Notes: generated by a model from the letters alone, not told the origin. A DNA stretch of 64,000 nucleotides from Rhizobium cauense (GCF_019511525.1 NZ_JAEUAT010000014.1:103561-167560), one strand, 5' to 3'. Shown: positions 36,987 through 45,975, counted from the first letter of the stretch. Translations and numbers: made by a program.

Positions 36987-37988
36987 ATGATGAACGACGG
37001 AAGGTCGCGGCTTTACATTGTCGCCTCGTGGGCACTCTGGCCCGCTCTTTTTGCCGCAGGGCTGGTGGGAGCAGGTTGGGCCTTCCATACCCATAGCCCC
37101 CTGCTGTGGTTCAACGTGATCTATCTGTCGATCGTTGCGCTTATCGCTGCCCTCGAGCGCTTGATGCCCTACGAGCTTGAGTGGCTGAAACATGATGGCG
37201 AAACATTCAACGACATCGCACACACACTCCTGACCAAGGGAGGTGTCCAGATAGCCGCAGCCGTTGGGGCATCTGCGCCAATGGCAATCGCGACCGTCGT
37301 ACAGCCGACATTTACACCACTGACTGCAGTTTGGCCGCAGCACTGGCCCATGGTCTTGCAAGTCGTGATCGGATTGGTCATTGCCGAATTCGGCCTCTAC
37401 GTTGCACATCGGGCTGCGCACGAAATCCTGGCACTATGGCGCTTTCACGCCCTGCATCACAGTGTCGAGCGGTTGTGGGTCGTCAATACCGGCCGCTTTC
37501 ATGTCGTCGATTCGCTGTTCAAGATCGGCTTAAGCCAAATACCGCTATATCTCCTCGGAGCGCCGCTGCCCGTCTTTTTATGGATAAGCGCGGTAACCGC
37601 CTTTATTGGCCTGCTGACCCACTGCAACATTGACGTCAGAACAGGCCCACTCGATTGGATATTCAGTACGCCACGGCTTCACCGCTGGCACCATTCCAAG
37701 GTGCTAGCCGAGGGAAACACAAATTATGGCGAGAACCTTGTGCTCTGGGATCAGATATTCGGGACTTACCTAAATCCCGCGCGAAGGCCGCCGGTCGAGA
37801 TCGGCATCAGCGGTCGGATTGCCGAAGGTTTTCTGGCCCAACTCGTCCAGCCGTTTTCGACCAGGGGCATTAGGCAGATACTGGGGCGTCGTGAGCCGCA
37901 GGCAGCTGCTCCCCTGAACAGCTCACAAGCGGATACAAGCACGGAGTTGGAAGCTTGCCCCGACGCGCCCTCGGCCGGAAGACACTGA
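36987..37988 (+). CDS. Sterol desaturase/fatty acid hydroxylase-family protein
   Basis: This 333-residue membrane di-iron enzyme has His clusters HRAAHE, WRFHALHHS and HRWHHSK, as required by the superfamily, among four or more membrane helices. It hydroxylates or desaturates a lipid; ornithine-lipid, sterol or carotenoid-like substrates are all possible. I chose the ATG at 36987 with AAGGGAG upstream; the frame further upstream overlaps the divergent transporter gene. Confidence 0.88.
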   Translation: MMNDGRSRLYIVASWALWPALFAAGLVGAGWAFHTHSPLLWFNVIYLSIVALIAALERLMPYELEWLKHDGETFNDIAHTLLTKGGVQIAAAVGASAPMAIATVVQPTFTPLTAVWPQHWPMVLQVVIGLVIAEFGLYVAHRAAHEILALWRFHALHHSVERLWVVNTGRFHVVDSLFKIGLSQIPLYLLGAPLPVFLWISAVTAFIGLLTHCNIDVRTGPLDWIFSTPRLHRWHHSKVLAEGNTNYGENLVLWDQIFGTYLNPARRPPVEIGISGRIAEGFLAQLVQPFSTRGIRQILGRREPQAAAPLNSSQADTSTELEACPDAPSAGRH

Positions 37989-38016
37989 CGGCGCCCAGCA
38001 TTCGCTGCGCGCCGTC
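37987..38016. terminator. Bidirectional-type terminator hairpin
   Basis: GACGGCGC pairs with GCGCCGTC around a 14-base loop, overlapping the hydroxylase stop and followed on the plus strand by TATATTTGGCTTTT. It separates the convergent hydroxylase and LuxR-type genes. Confidence 0.6.
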
Positions 38017-38070
38017 TATATTTGGCTTTTGCTGCTTGCAGTGTCGGTGGCGGCTGCGAGCTGTCGCCGC

Positions 38071-38853
38071 CTACCTTGCCTCAGCCTGGAAAAGATCGTT
38101 CAGCTTGTAGGCAACCTCCGTGCGGTTCGTTGCCTTTAGCTTCTTCATGATGTTTCGGATATGAACCTTGACGGTGCTTTCGCGAAGGTTGAGCTCATAG
38201 GCGATTATCTTGTTTGCCTTGCCCTTGCGTAGCGCCTGCACAACTTCGGCCTGTCTCATCGTAAACATACGCGACAACTCACTCGGCCGTTGCTGCTGGC
38301 TCTTTTCAACTGATACAGCTGCCATGGACTTGAACGTGCTACCTGCAACGATGAAGGTGCCGCCTGCAACTGCCAGAGCAATCGCCTCGACACAAACCTC
38401 GATCCCAACAGATGTTGGAATGAACCCTCGAGCACCGTATTCGAGAACCTTCAACGTTTGGCTGAGGTCGTCACCGTCGCCTAAAATGACCACCGGAGCT
38501 GGCGCGACTTCCGATGTGATATTCGCAATTTCCTCGGAAAGCGCAGCGTCACTGCCCTTGCGACCTGCAATGTTGAGAAGGACCGCGCCAACGGGCTGGA
38601 GACCGTCATTCTTTCGCTGCCACTCCTCGATGGAGCCGACAGCAATTGCAGTCATGCCGAGACCGTTGGTTCTCATTGTGGTGGCAAGGCATTCACGTTC
38701 AAGCGTTCTGGCGTCGATAATCAGCAAGCACTGGTCATCGCTCTCCGTTCTGCCAGAACGATCCACCATCTTAGCTACAGAAAGCACTGTTGTCGGCCGA
38801 AGCTTGTTCAGTGCTATTTTTCCGCTTTCAAATTCTGAAGGTACGTAATTCAT
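38071..38853 (-). CDS. LuxR-type regulator with degenerate (pseudo-)receiver
   Basis: This 260-residue protein has a C-terminal LuxR HTH (FTMRQAEVVQALRKGKANKIIAYELNLRESTVKVHI) and an N-terminal receiver-like fold. The phospho-acceptor Asp position is Asn (AVLLNIAGRKG), the Ser/Thr strand is VVILGDGDD and the conserved Lys is replaced (GARGFIPTS). It therefore cannot be phosphorylated in the usual way and probably responds by another route or acts constitutively. It is preceded by a long AT-rich gap. Confidence 0.88.
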   Translation of the reverse strand: MNYVPSEFESGKIALNKLRPTTVLSVAKMVDRSGRTESDDQCLLIIDARTLERECLATTMRTNGLGMTAIAVGSIEEWQRKNDGLQPVGAVLLNIAGRKGSDAALSEEIANITSEVAPAPVVILGDGDDLSQTLKVLEYGARGFIPTSVGIEVCVEAIALAVAGGTFIVAGSTFKSMAAVSVEKSQQQRPSELSRMFTMRQAEVVQALRKGKANKIIAYELNLRESTVKVHIRNIMKKLKATNRTEVAYKLNDLFQAEAR

Positions 38854-39494
38854 ACTAGCCTCATACCCCTATGGTGCCGTAGTAAGCTCGCATTAAGTAA
38901 TTACAATACTTCGCGCTGCCCCGTTACGCTGTGTTTTTCCCCTAGCGACATGCTAACAAAGTAGACGCCCCGCATTTGTCAAATGACAATATTGATTATC
39001 TGCCGCATTTCTACTTTATTAAGAAAGTACTCTCGCGGATGCTAATAAGCAATACAAAAATATTTCGAAGAGTTAATACAGCATAGTTAGATAAATAATG
39101 AATATACCTATTTCGGCGCAAAACTGGAATAACGTTGCCACTAAGTGCAACAGACGCGGATCTTTTAACCACGAATGTCATTTACAGTAGCACAGAATTC
39201 CTGATAACACTTTTGTCAGAAGTCTATTTTTGGTTAAATTACGCCCGAAGATCGCATTCTTAATACTGCATTGCCGGCGGTTGTGCCTGTAAGTCCAACT
39301 TTATCGGTGCGGTTATCGAAAGTATAAATGGCCTATTGTACCGCTTTATTTGGTATTGTCGGACTGGTGATCCTCTAAGACGCCAATCAAACTTTGGCTC
39401 TCTCACCTCATCGACCAGCGATCGCACGATCCTCGCTTCGAGCGGAAATCAGCCGGGGAAACCAGTTCGACGCAGATTTCCCTGCTTTCCTTCA
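38854..39494. other. AT-rich 641-base gap
   Basis: No gene is supported. From about 38990 to 39330 the sequence is markedly AT-rich against GC-rich surroundings, with no ribosome-binding site plus frame of interest. It lies between the degenerate-receiver regulator and the plasmid partition locus. It could be a large regulatory region, an undetected small RNA, or an origin-like AT-rich element; none is demonstrated. Confidence 0.5.
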
Positions 39495-40628
39495 TCAGAT
39501 GATACCCCAAGCACGGTAGCGCCCTCGCCCGGTGATCTCGCGGATCCCGATATCGTTCAGAAGATTAAGGGCGCCCCGACTTGTCACTTGCAGCTGGCGT
39601 GCCACCATGGCTGTCGAGACCATCGGTCTTGACAGCACGAAGTCGGCAAGCTGCGGCAGGCTGCTGCTTGAACGGCGGCTTTTGAAACGAATCTCCATCT
39701 GCGTTCGGGCCAGCGAAAGACGGTCCATCTCCTTCATGCCGGCAACCGCACTCTCCCCCATTGCTTCCAGAAACGCCTGCAGTCGCGTCAACCGATCGCG
39801 CGCGCGGCGCCGCTCGTGGCGGATCGTCTTCAGACCAGCATAAAAGGCAAACAGATGCGATGTAACCTTTCCCCGCGCGCGCAGATAACTTGCAGCCAGG
39901 AGGCCCCCGAGCCAATGCTGCCGCCGAAGCGGCTCGATCCTCTCCCACGCTTCGAAAATCAGCGCCGCGCCCAGTGTCGCTGGAAGTTCATCCGCAATGA
40001 CGAGCGTCTTGCGCCACATGCGCAGCCGTGCTGCCTCATCCCATTCCTCGTCATCAAAAAGGCCAAGGGGATCGTCGGCTCGTTTTTCCTTTTTGGGCTC
40101 GGACACCTCGATCAGATCCGGCTTGCCTGAGTGGCCATGGCTCTCCAGCAGCCGCCGCGATCTGTCTAGAATAGCATCGATCTCGGCCAGTTCAGCGGCA
40201 AGGATGGCATCTTCCTCGTCTTCCGCATTCTCATCGACCAATGCTTTTGTACCATTGACCTCGAGGTGAGCCCCCTCCCCGTCTATGCCGCCGGACAACA
40301 CCGCCAATCCCGACGAGCTAAGTGCCCAACCAGGCGCCGAGGTCCAAACCCTGCGTCGTGTCCGCAAGATGGAATGGGCGATCGTTAGTTCATGACTTGG
40401 GGTTCGCGTGTCCATGTGGGCATCATGCAAGACAAGGTCTTCGACATGCACAAGTTCGCCGGCGACCCACAAGGCACCCACGGCATCAAAGAAATGCCTA
40501 CGCTCGGCAAAGCCGTCTGCAACGGCGGCTCGTGCCGCCCTCTCATCCAGCCTCGCCAATCCGTCTTCAGCCTGCACGATGGCGGGCATCAGGCTTAACA
40601 GCAATGGACTGTCGATTTCGTATCGCAT
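39495..40628 (-). CDS. RHE_PE00001-family (DUF1612) plasmid protein with C-terminal HTH
   Basis: This 377-residue protein is recognised as the DUF1612/RHE_PE00001 family common on rhizobial plasmids. It has an N-terminal part (YEIDSPLLLSLMPAIVQAED; LVLHDAHMDTRTPSHELTIA), an acidic lysine-rich middle and a C-terminal winged helix (FVLSRPMVSTAMVARQLQVTSRGALNLLNDIG). Function is unestablished; DNA binding is likely. It lies 135 bases after repB on the same strand, in the place where repC would be in a repABC operon. Confidence 0.85.
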   Translation of the reverse strand: MRYEIDSPLLLSLMPAIVQAEDGLARLDERAARAAVADGFAERRHFFDAVGALWVAGELVHVEDLVLHDAHMDTRTPSHELTIAHSILRTRRRVWTSAPGWALSSSGLAVLSGGIDGEGAHLEVNGTKALVDENAEDEEDAILAAELAEIDAILDRSRRLLESHGHSGKPDLIEVSEPKKEKRADDPLGLFDDEEWDEAARLRMWRKTLVIADELPATLGAALIFEAWERIEPLRRQHWLGGLLAASYLRARGKVTSHLFAFYAGLKTIRHERRRARDRLTRLQAFLEAMGESAVAGMKEMDRLSLARTQMEIRFKSRRSSSSLPQLADFVLSRPMVSTAMVARQLQVTSRGALNLLNDIGIREITGRGRYRAWGII

Positions 40629-40763
40629 TGTCAGCTATTTTGATTTTCTTGTAACGGAAACCAAATCACCCTTAACTTCCGTCATGAATGGCATGCTTTG
40701 CTGGCGTAGGCAAATCCCCATTGGCCAACCACGCATGCCAAGGAACTGCTTTCGGTCGATAGT

Positions 40764-41747
40764 TTACTTTCCAGCCGTGAACGCGTCATAGAGGTCGTCC
40801 AGGCGGCTTGAAATGTACTCGCCAAAATCCGCCGCATCGCCGGTCTTCAGTGCAATGGTGAACGTGTCTCCGGCGCTGCGAATACGTCCCTTGATGTCGC
40901 TGGCTTGCTTCGGGGTCCAGTCATATTCTCTGGCCTCCAGCTTGCCTGGCCGCTTTGCCAACTCGGCCGCAATAAGTTCGAAACGACCATCGCTTCCTTC
41001 GCTTGCAAACGCGTCCGAAGCTAGCAAACCACGTAGCCTGGATGTTGTTGTACGGGTCCAGTTCTGCGCAAGTGCAATCCATTTACGGCGTCCTGCATTC
41101 GGCGCGGCACCGATTGCCACGATCACATCCATTGGAAGGGCCTTGGCAACCGAGATCAGCTTCGACAACTCGGTCTTGTCGGTCGAAAGCGCCTTCATGA
41201 TGACCGGTCGCTCGAAGCCCTTGCTTTCGAGATTAAAGGCGAAGACTGCTCGCTCGATGTAGGAAAGGTTGCGCCGCGCGGAATTCTCGAGACCTTGAGC
41301 GATGACGACGTCGACGTCATCGAGTTGCCGGACGATTGCCTGCACCTTGCGCCCAAGCAACCGCAGTGCGTGAAGACGCCGGTGTCCGTACACCACCTGA
41401 TAGCGGGTATCGTCCTGCGGATGCCGTCGAACGAGAATAGGGACTTCCTGCCCGTTCTGTTCGATCGACTGCACGAGTTCGTCTGCGAGATCGTGCGGCG
41501 GTACGTCCAGCCGGTCTTTGATGAACGAGCTGTCGACCTGCTCCGGATCGAGCTCGACGACTCTCTCCCCCGAAAGCAGAGCCTCTTGCATCGCCCTGCT
41601 TTCTTCCTCCATTCGCCCGAGCGTCAGCGCCATCGAGCGAACGGGGCCCGCAGGGCCGCGAAGCGGCGTCTCCTCCTCAAGGTTGGCCGCGGCCAACTCT
41701 TGTGCAGTATCGTCGAACAGTCCCTTCAATCGATCGCGTCTGCTCAT
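40764..41747 (-). CDS. repB: Plasmid partitioning protein RepB (ParB family)
   Basis: This 327-residue ParB-like centromere-binding protein has the RepB N-terminus (MSRRDRLKGLFDDT), the ParB core VYGHRRLHALRLLGRKVQAI with RRNLSYIERAVFA, and the C-terminal RepB domain. The ATG at 41747 overlaps the repA stop (ATGA), the typical repAB coupling. One of the two parS copies (41682-41697) lies inside its own first codons, encoding AAANLEE. It binds parS and is moved by RepA to segregate the replicon. Confidence 0.95.
   Translation of the reverse strand: MSRRDRLKGLFDDTAQELAAANLEEETPLRGPAGPVRSMALTLGRMEEESRAMQEALLSGERVVELDPEQVDSSFIKDRLDVPPHDLADELVQSIEQNGQEVPILVRRHPQDDTRYQVVYGHRRLHALRLLGRKVQAIVRQLDDVDVVIAQGLENSARRNLSYIERAVFAFNLESKGFERPVIMKALSTDKTELSKLISVAKALPMDVIVAIGAAPNAGRRKWIALAQNWTRTTTSRLRGLLASDAFASEGSDGRFELIAAELAKRPGKLEAREYDWTPKQASDIKGRIRSAGDTFTIALKTGDAADFGEYISSRLDDLYDAFTAGK
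41682..41697. promoter_or_regulatory. parS centromere-like site, copy inside repB
   Basis: GTTGGCCGCGGCCAAC is a perfect 16-base palindrome and fits the known repABC parS pattern GTTNNCNGCNGNNAAC. It is identical to the copy at 43055-43070. Confidence 0.88.
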
Positions 41748-42940
41748 GTTCGGCCCCATGCCTTGTGAATTCCCGCGAGCACCTCGCCATTTGCAGCGTT
41801 GACCGATTCCAACGCACGGTCATAGGTCGAACGCCGAACCTGGCCCTTTTCAATCTCGTAGAGAGACTGCTTCGTCAGCCCGGCATCGGCAATCGCCGTC
41901 GATTTCAAAATGGTCGCAGTCAACACGTCGTCGCCGAAAAGGTTGCGCAGCAAAGCAACGATTTGTGATTGGGGCGCATCGAAAGGCTCGTGGCGTGTGA
42001 CGACATACTTGATGAAGTCATGTTGCAGATCTCCTCCGGCCTTGCGCACCACAGACAACAGATCCGACGTCATCAGCAAGAATTGAGACATCGAAGCAAC
42101 GTCGACCATTTGCGGATGGATCGTGATCAAGAGCGATGTTGCCGCACAGACGGCGCCAAGCGTCAGATAGCCGAGCTGCGGCGGGCAATCGATGACGACG
42201 ACATCGTAGTTGGCCTCGACCTCTGATATGGCCACACCGACACGACGAAAGAATACCTCCCCCGATCGCTGACGATCGCTTAGGGCGCGAGGCGTTTCAT
42301 GCTCGAATTCCATAAGCTCGAGATTGCCTGGCACAAGATCGAGCCCGTCGAAATAGGTCTTGCGCACTACCTCGGTCAGCGAGCGACGGTTCTCGTCATA
42401 CCGGATCGCCCCGTAGAGCGTATCACCGTCAGCAAGATCGAACTCCGGCTGGACGCCGAGCATGGAGGACAGCGACGCTTGCGGATCGAGATCGATTGCG
42501 AGCACTCGGTAACCGTTCAAGGCGAGATACTGCGCAAGATAGAGCGTTGTCGTTGTCTTGGCCGAACCACCTTTGAAATTCGTGACCGCCACCGTTTGAA
42601 GCTTCTCGCCGGGTCGTCGGCGAGGAAGGTAGGAAAGCGAATCTTTCGGTTTGATCCGAGCCATGTGATGGCGAAGCTCGTTGATCTGCCCCAGGGTGTA
42701 GGACCGCCGGCCATTGAGTGATACGTCCGGCTGCGGGCCCTTGCCATCGAGCGAGAGCTGCCGCAGGTATCCGTCCGAGACCCCGACCATCTGTGCGGCT
42801 TCGCCTGAAGTGAACGTGCGCAACGTCTTCTGGGATAGCGGAGGAAAGAGTTTCTCGCGAAGAAGCTTCAGCTGCCGTGAAAGCTGGCTGGCATGCCGTT
42901 CGATGCGGACGTCGGTCGACGATACGCTAATGTTGTCCAA
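41744..42940 (-). CDS. repA: Plasmid partitioning ATPase RepA (ParA family)
   Basis: This 398-residue repABC-type ParA has an N-terminal MerR-like DNA-binding part (FTSGEAAQMVGVSDGYLRQL), deviant Walker A KGGSAKTTT, LAIDLDPQASLSSMLG and Walker B VVIDCPPQLG. It drives segregation with RepB and represses its own operon. The upstream region holds an inverted repeat (CGCTTTT ... AAAAGCG) fit for autoregulation and the second parS. Confidence 0.96.
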   Translation of the reverse strand: MDNISVSSTDVRIERHASQLSRQLKLLREKLFPPLSQKTLRTFTSGEAAQMVGVSDGYLRQLSLDGKGPQPDVSLNGRRSYTLGQINELRHHMARIKPKDSLSYLPRRRPGEKLQTVAVTNFKGGSAKTTTTLYLAQYLALNGYRVLAIDLDPQASLSSMLGVQPEFDLADGDTLYGAIRYDENRRSLTEVVRKTYFDGLDLVPGNLELMEFEHETPRALSDRQRSGEVFFRRVGVAISEVEANYDVVVIDCPPQLGYLTLGAVCAATSLLITIHPQMVDVASMSQFLLMTSDLLSVVRKAGGDLQHDFIKYVVTRHEPFDAPQSQIVALLRNLFGDDVLTATILKSTAIADAGLTKQSLYEIEKGQVRRSTYDRALESVNAANGEVLAGIHKAWGRT

Positions 42941-42961
42941 AACACCCGATCCTTATCAATG

Positions 42962-43019
42962 CGCTTTTCTATCAACATCGCGCTAAAAAGCGTATCGAAG
43001 ATGCCATGATTCGCGAATC
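42962..43019. promoter_or_regulatory. repA operator/promoter candidates
   Basis: CGCTTTT (42962-42968) and AAAAGCG (42986-42992) form an inverted repeat 21 bases before the repA start, and GATTCGCGAATC (43008-43019) is a perfect 12-base palindrome further upstream. These are plausible RepA autoregulatory sites; no data fix which is used. Confidence 0.4.
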
Positions 43020-43054
43020 GCGACAAGAATCTCCGGATTTGCAGCTTCGACAAA

Positions 43055-43070
43055 GTTGGCCGCGGCCAAC
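43055..43070. promoter_or_regulatory. parS centromere-like site, between repA and cobF
   Basis: GTTGGCCGCGGCCAAC, identical to the copy inside repB and matching the repABC parS pattern. It lies between the divergent repA and cobF genes, 70 bases from the cobF start. Confidence 0.88.
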
Positions 43071-43139
43071 TCTGATTTGGGCCCTTGCGAAGTTGGCCGG
43101 GCTGCGCCAGAACCGGACGAAGCTGATCAAGGAAATGTC

Positions 43140-43907
43140 ATGCCCCATATTCACGTCATCGGAATAGGAACCGGAAATCCCGAACATATGACGATCCAGG
43201 CAATCAACGCAATGAATCGCGCGGACGTCATTTTCATTCCGATCAAAGGCGACGAAAAAGAGGGACTTGCGGCCGTCCGCCGCGAGATTTGTAGCCGGTA
43301 CCTCACAAACGGCAAGACCGCCGTCGTTGAATTTGCTGTGCCGAAGCGGGCCACCGCCGACAGGACCTATGTCGAAAGTGTTGATCAATGGCATGCCACG
43401 ATTGCTTCCACCTATGTCACCCTGATCGCGGACCTTCCAGAAGATGGCACAGGCGCCTTTCTGGTATGGGGTGACCCCAGCCTCTATGACAGCACCATCC
43501 GCATTCTTGATCGCGCCCGCAAGGCGAGCCATCTCCCCTTCGAGTTCAGTGTCATCCCCGGCATTACCAGCGTCCAGGCGCTTGCCGCGAGCCACCGCAT
43601 TCCGATCAATCTCGTTGGAAAGCCTATTGAAATTACGACAGGCAGGCGACTAGCAGAGCGAGGTAATCAAGCCGAGAGCACGGTTGTCATGCTCGATGGA
43701 GAGCTTGCATTCTCAAAGATTGACGACCCCGATGCAGAGATCTTCTGGGGCGCCTATCTCGGAACAGCCGATGAAATAACCCGCTGCGGTCGACTGGCAG
43801 ATGTCGCCGACGAGATTATCAAGACACGAGAGGAGGCGCGTGCGCGCCACGGATGGATCATGGATATCTACTTGCTGCGCAAGGGCCATGACTTCGACGA
43901 TCTTTGA
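43140..43907 (+). CDS. cobF: CobF, precorrin-6A synthase (deacetylating)
   Basis: This 255-residue SAM-dependent methyltransferase makes precorrin-6A by C1 methylation with loss of acetate in the aerobic corrin pathway. It has the tetrapyrrole-methylase N-terminus MPHIHVIGIGTGNPEHMT, GDPSLYDS and VIPGITSVQALAA. The ATG at 43140 has AAGGA six bases upstream; the longer TTG frame begins inside parS and is rejected. It is first of the cob cluster, divergent from repA. Confidence 0.95.
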   Translation: MPHIHVIGIGTGNPEHMTIQAINAMNRADVIFIPIKGDEKEGLAAVRREICSRYLTNGKTAVVEFAVPKRATADRTYVESVDQWHATIASTYVTLIADLPEDGTGAFLVWGDPSLYDSTIRILDRARKASHLPFEFSVIPGITSVQALAASHRIPINLVGKPIEITTGRRLAERGNQAESTVVMLDGELAFSKIDDPDAEIFWGAYLGTADEITRCGRLADVADEIIKTREEARARHGWIMDIYLLRKGHDFDDL

Positions 43908-43975
43908 TCTCGATCAACGTTTTGCGCTGATTGCCCCGATCATGTAAGGACGTGAGCGAAAGGGAGCTGCTGGCG

Positions 43976-45340
43976 ATGGCACTTGGCGAGAAGACCTCAT
44001 TCGACAGCTGGAATGAGCCACCCTCCTCCGGAATGCGTCGCGGTGCATGTCCAACGCTCGTGGCGCCGATGCAAACCGGTGACGGACTGCTTGCGCGACT
44101 CAGACCGGATGGCGGTATCCTTTCGGCAAAGCAGTTCATTCAGTTGACTGACGCAGCACAGCGTCACGGAAACGGCATAGTTGAAGTCACCTCGCGTGGC
44201 AGCCTGCAGATTCGCGGCCTTCGAACCGAAACGTTCAAAGGTCTCGCAGCTGATCTTGCTGCGGCCGGTATCTCGGTGCCATCAGGGCCGTCCATCGAGC
44301 TGTCGCCGCTGCATGGTCTCTGTGCGAACGAGATCGGTGATCCTGCCGAAGTCGAAGCACTGCTGCGCGCCAATTTCGCAGCCGAGCTCCTTTCCCCGAA
44401 CCTGGCACCAAAGCTTTCAATCCTCATCGATGGCGGAGGTATCTGCGGGATTGACGAAGTCAGTGGCGATATAAGGGTCACCGCCATTGACCACGGCGTC
44501 TGGCAAGTCGCAATCAATGGCAACCGACAAAGCGCACAGACGCTTGCGACGGGATGCGCTACCGTCGCTGTCGCAGCAGTGGGTCGTCTGCTTCACCTCC
44601 TGCTATCGCTCGGTCGGCATACTCGTTGCCGCGCAATCGAGCAGGAGAGTCTACTCTCTGCTTTCCCACTGATGGATATGGTCAAAAAGACGAAGGCATC
44701 TGGCGATCGAGATCCACCGGTCGGCACGCTTGCCCTGAAAAATGGCTCGGTCGCTCTTTGCCTCAGGCTACGTTTCGGTCAGATCCGCGCAAAGGAGCTT
44801 GTCCCTTTCCTCCGCTTTGCGAACGATCTGGGGGCAACCGAAGTCAGGCCCGGGCCTGGCCGAGCGTTCTTTCTCGTCGGTCTGACGCCCCAATCGGCGC
44901 TGGCGCTTTCCAAGATCGCGCCTGAGTATGGGCTGTCGGCAGATCAAGATGATCCTTCAATGCATATTGCAGCGTGTGCCGGCGCCGGCGCCTGCGCGTC
45001 CGCACACTATCATACCAAAACTCGCGCCGAGCGAACGGTCGAAACGGCCCCGGAACTTCTGGATGGCTCAATGGTCGTGCACTTCTCCGGCTGCGCCAAG
45101 GGTTGCGCCCATCCGCACCGTGGCCTTTCGATCGTCGGCGCTCTTGACGGCTATCAACTCATCCTGGACGGACAAGCGCGGGATATTCCTGACGCACAGA
45201 TTGCTGGCGGCGACATCGATTCCGCTATAGAGAGGCTCGCTCGCCTCGTCAAAAACGAGAGACAAGCGGGCGAATCGGCTGCAGCCTGTCTTAGACGGGT
45301 CGGCAAAGCCGACATCATAAAGGCGCTGCGACAAGGATAG
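43976..45340 (+). CDS. cobG: CobG, precorrin-3B synthase
   Basis: This ferredoxin/nitrite-sulfite-reductase-like iron-sulfur monooxygenase makes precorrin-3B by C20 hydroxylation with gamma-lactone formation. The cluster ligands are CAGAGAC and the distant CAKGC. The size (about 455 residues) is normal. The start is uncertain: ATG 43976 with AGGGAG upstream is preferred, GTG 43952 is possible. The presence of cobG marks the aerobic, O2-dependent route. Two bases separate it from cobH. Confidence 0.94.
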   Translation: MALGEKTSFDSWNEPPSSGMRRGACPTLVAPMQTGDGLLARLRPDGGILSAKQFIQLTDAAQRHGNGIVEVTSRGSLQIRGLRTETFKGLAADLAAAGISVPSGPSIELSPLHGLCANEIGDPAEVEALLRANFAAELLSPNLAPKLSILIDGGGICGIDEVSGDIRVTAIDHGVWQVAINGNRQSAQTLATGCATVAVAAVGRLLHLLLSLGRHTRCRAIEQESLLSAFPLMDMVKKTKASGDRDPPVGTLALKNGSVALCLRLRFGQIRAKELVPFLRFANDLGATEVRPGPGRAFFLVGLTPQSALALSKIAPEYGLSADQDDPSMHIAACAGAGACASAHYHTKTRAERTVETAPELLDGSMVVHFSGCAKGCAHPHRGLSIVGALDGYQLILDGQARDIPDAQIAGGDIDSAIERLARLVKNERQAGESAAACLRRVGKADIIKALRQG

Positions 45341-45342
45341 AA

Positions 45343-45975
45343 ATGCCCGAGTACGAATACATTCACAGCGGGGACGCCATTTACGAGCGATCCTTTGCGA
45401 TCATACGCAACGAAGCCGATCTTTCGCGGTTTTCGGCCGAAGAGGCAGATATTGCAGTGCGCATGATCCATGCGTGCGGTCTGGTCGAAGCCGCGGAGCA
45501 TTTCGTATTCTCGCCCGGTTTTGTTAGCGCTGCGCGCGCAGCCTTGCACGACGGGGCACCGATCTTCTGTGACGCCGAAATGGTTGCTCACGGCGTGACA
45601 CGGACCCGCCTGCCCGCGCATAACGACGTCCTTTGCACGCTTCATGATGCGCGCACGGCAGACCTTGCCAGACAAACCACCAACACGCGCTCAGCGGCAG
45701 CGCTTCACCTGTGGCTCGATCGGCTTGCCGGCAGCGTTGTCGCCATCGGCAATGCGCCAACGGCGCTCTTCCATCTGCTCGAATTACTGCGGGACGGCGC
45801 GCCGAAGCCTGCGGCCATCATCGGCATGCCGGTCGGTTTCGTTGGTGCAGCGGAATCGAAGGACGCACTGGCAGAAAACTCTTATGGCGTGCCGTTTGCG
45901 ATTGTACGTGGTCGTCTCGGTGGTAGTGCGATGACCGCGGCTGCGGTGAATGCTCTGGCGAGGCCCGGGCTATGA
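45343..45975 (+). CDS. cobH: CobH, precorrin-8X methylmutase
   Basis: This 210-residue enzyme shifts the C11 methyl to C12, giving hydrogenobyrinic acid. The catalytic His is at position 43 (MIHACGL), and the AEMVAHGV and GMPVGFVGAAESK segments are conserved. Its stop overlaps the cobI start. Confidence 0.96.
   Translation: MPEYEYIHSGDAIYERSFAIIRNEADLSRFSAEEADIAVRMIHACGLVEAAEHFVFSPGFVSAARAALHDGAPIFCDAEMVAHGVTRTRLPAHNDVLCTLHDARTADLARQTTNTRSAAALHLWLDRLAGSVVAIGNAPTALFHLLELLRDGAPKPAAIIGMPVGFVGAAESKDALAENSYGVPFAIVRGRLGGSAMTAAAVNALARPGL

Noticed and set aside
39495..40628. Reading this gene as repC
   Set aside because: The product lacks RepC sequence features and matches the DUF1612/RHE_PE00001 type instead.
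42941..43139. Cobalamin riboswitch before cobF
   Set aside because: The region is about 200 bases, holds parS and repA promoter elements, and I saw no B12-box-like conserved core.
43056..43139. N-terminal extension of CobF from a TTG start
   Set aside because: The extension begins within parS and has no family match; ATG 43140 with AAGGA fits the CobF N-terminus.
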